Made by a program: the position numbers and the translations under genes
Shown here: positions 63,528 to 64,000 of the stretch, in pieces
Numbering within the stretch: position 1 is the first letter of the stretch
How the letters are laid out: each line of letters starts with the position of its first letter
Source: Armatimonadetes bacterium UBA1398
GTDB taxonomy: Bacteria > Armatimonadota > Zipacnadia > UBA1398
Length of the DNA: 64,000 nt
Direction: 5' to 3'
Assembly: GCA_002305165.1 (NCBI GenBank)
Contig: DBQI01000028.1
Coordinates: 1 to 64,000, forward strand
Notes under the pieces: model-generated
What the model was told of the DNA's origin: nothing
Seen by the model: only the letters and a program-made list of their open reading frames with translations
The model's database searches: none

Positions 63528-64000
63528 ATGCGCGTCATCGAGCTGTACAACCCACACGTCCACTCGGTCTGCTACTCGGTTCACGTGGAGGCAGGCTCTC
63601 TGACGGACGCCTTGAGCCGTCCGGGCGTGGCACTGTTGACCCAGCGCATGGTGCTGGAGGCCGAGACGCGTGATTTCCACCGTCGATCGCCCGCGGGTCG
63701 CATCTGCAACGGGGCCGTAGCCCCGGCGGAGGCCTTCGTGTACGTCCATGGCCATCGCTCGAATGGCACTGAGATCGCCGACATCGTTCCCAGCTTCCTC
63801 AATGACCCGAACTTCGATGTGGATGTGCTGGAGCGGGAGCGGGCGATCATCTGGGACAACCTCCCCGATACCGCCGAGGGGTCGCTGGATGTCGGCGAGC
63901 TCATCAACCGCCTGCTGATCCAGCCGGACATGAACTGGAGCACCTTCGGCGGGCGGGACTCCATCAGCGAGATCGGCGTCGAGGACATCGAGGACCGATT
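63528..64000 (+). CDS. M16 (insulinase-fold) peptidase-like protein without the zinc motif, cut by window edge
   Basis: 157 visible residues starting at ATG 63528, directly after sucD. The fold signature is that of M16 proteins: CYSVHVEAGSLTD, NGAVAPAEAFVYVHGHRSNG, ERERAIIWDNL and the STFGGRDSISEIGVEDIEDR run. The H-x-x-E-H zinc motif, expected in the segment following GSLTDALSRPG, is replaced by GVALLTQRMVLEA, so this half is not an active peptidase. Many M16 systems pair an active and an inactive subunit, so an active partner may follow beyond the window. Confidence 0.8.
   Translation, partial: MRVIELYNPHVHSVCYSVHVEAGSLTDALSRPGVALLTQRMVLEAETRDFHRRSPAGRICNGAVAPAEAFVYVHGHRSNGTEIADIVPSFLNDPNFDVDVLERERAIIWDNLPDTAEGSLDVGELINRLLIQPDMNWSTFGGRDSISEIGVEDIEDR

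Noticed and set aside
1..64000. CRISPR arrays, tRNA genes or rRNA genes
   Set aside because: No regularly spaced short repeats and no tRNA- or rRNA-like conserved sequence were seen by eye; a tRNAscan-SE and CRISPR-finder run would settle this.

Overview
The window is a 64 kb stretch of a high-GC bacterial genome, most likely from the Armatimonadota or a close relative. I infer this from the two type IV prepilin-like H-X9-DG proteins carrying the FPVFAKAREKAR motif after the FTLIELLVVIAIIA helix, the many secreted multi-domain carbohydrate-active and beta-propeller proteins, and the abundance of Gfo/Idh/MocA oxidoreductases and URO-D/MtaA-like proteins. No rRNA or tRNA gene was seen, so the placement rests on protein style only.

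Layout. 1-4480 (minus strand): a cobalamin riboswitch heads a tightly packed run of a prepilin-like protein and small membrane or lipoproteins, followed by a URO-D-superfamily protein and a truncated formylglycine-generating-enzyme-like lipoprotein. An ISAs1-family element with a frameshifted transposase (4587-5795) sits just upstream of the riboswitch. 5996-8092: a GmrSD-like DUF262/DUF1524 protein. 8330-17975: very large secreted proteins (a hydrazine-synthase-alpha-like di-heme protein with discoidin domains, a glycosidase-like protein, and propeller proteins, one fused to a prepilin-type H-X9-DG domain). 18164-30809 (plus strand): a short pheT, an UlaG-like lactonase, an oxidoreductase/ThuA cluster, a second prepilin-like protein, an ECF transporter operon containing an FmdE-like protein, and a GH29-like protein. 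30923-46212: an oxidoreductase, ftsK, an Ig-like lipoprotein, two more URO-D-like proteins, an adenine-specific DNA methyltransferase, an M24-like protein and a DUF362 iron-sulfur protein. 46317-55845: a DUF4091 glycosidase-like protein, a dehydrogenase/epimerase pair, a subtilase lipoprotein, a phosphoesterase, an isochorismatase-like hydrolase and an FmdB-like zinc ribbon. 55845-60255 is a patch of mobile-element debris: an internally deleted IS630-type element, then two 416-417 bp direct repeats derived from an IS1380-like element that bracket a caspase-like peptidase gene and a membrane-anchored PepSY-like gene. 60252-64000: a GT2 glycosyltransferase, sucC, sucD and the start of an M16-like protein.

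How the genes work together. The recurring theme is processing of complex carbohydrate: secreted glycosidase-like proteins, discoidin-bearing propellers, ThuA, Gfo/Idh/MocA oxidoreductases and a sugar isomerase. A second theme is corrinoid and one-carbon chemistry: a B12 riboswitch, three URO-D/MtaA-like proteins and an ECF metal/vitamin transporter with FmdE. Housekeeping genes (pheT, ftsK, sucCD) are scattered between them. The observations that most merit follow-up are the B12 riboswitch in front of a prepilin operon, the repeat-bracketed caspase-like/PepSY pair, the propeller-prepilin fusion, the ECF-FmdE operon, and the pheT that lacks its tRNA-binding domain.
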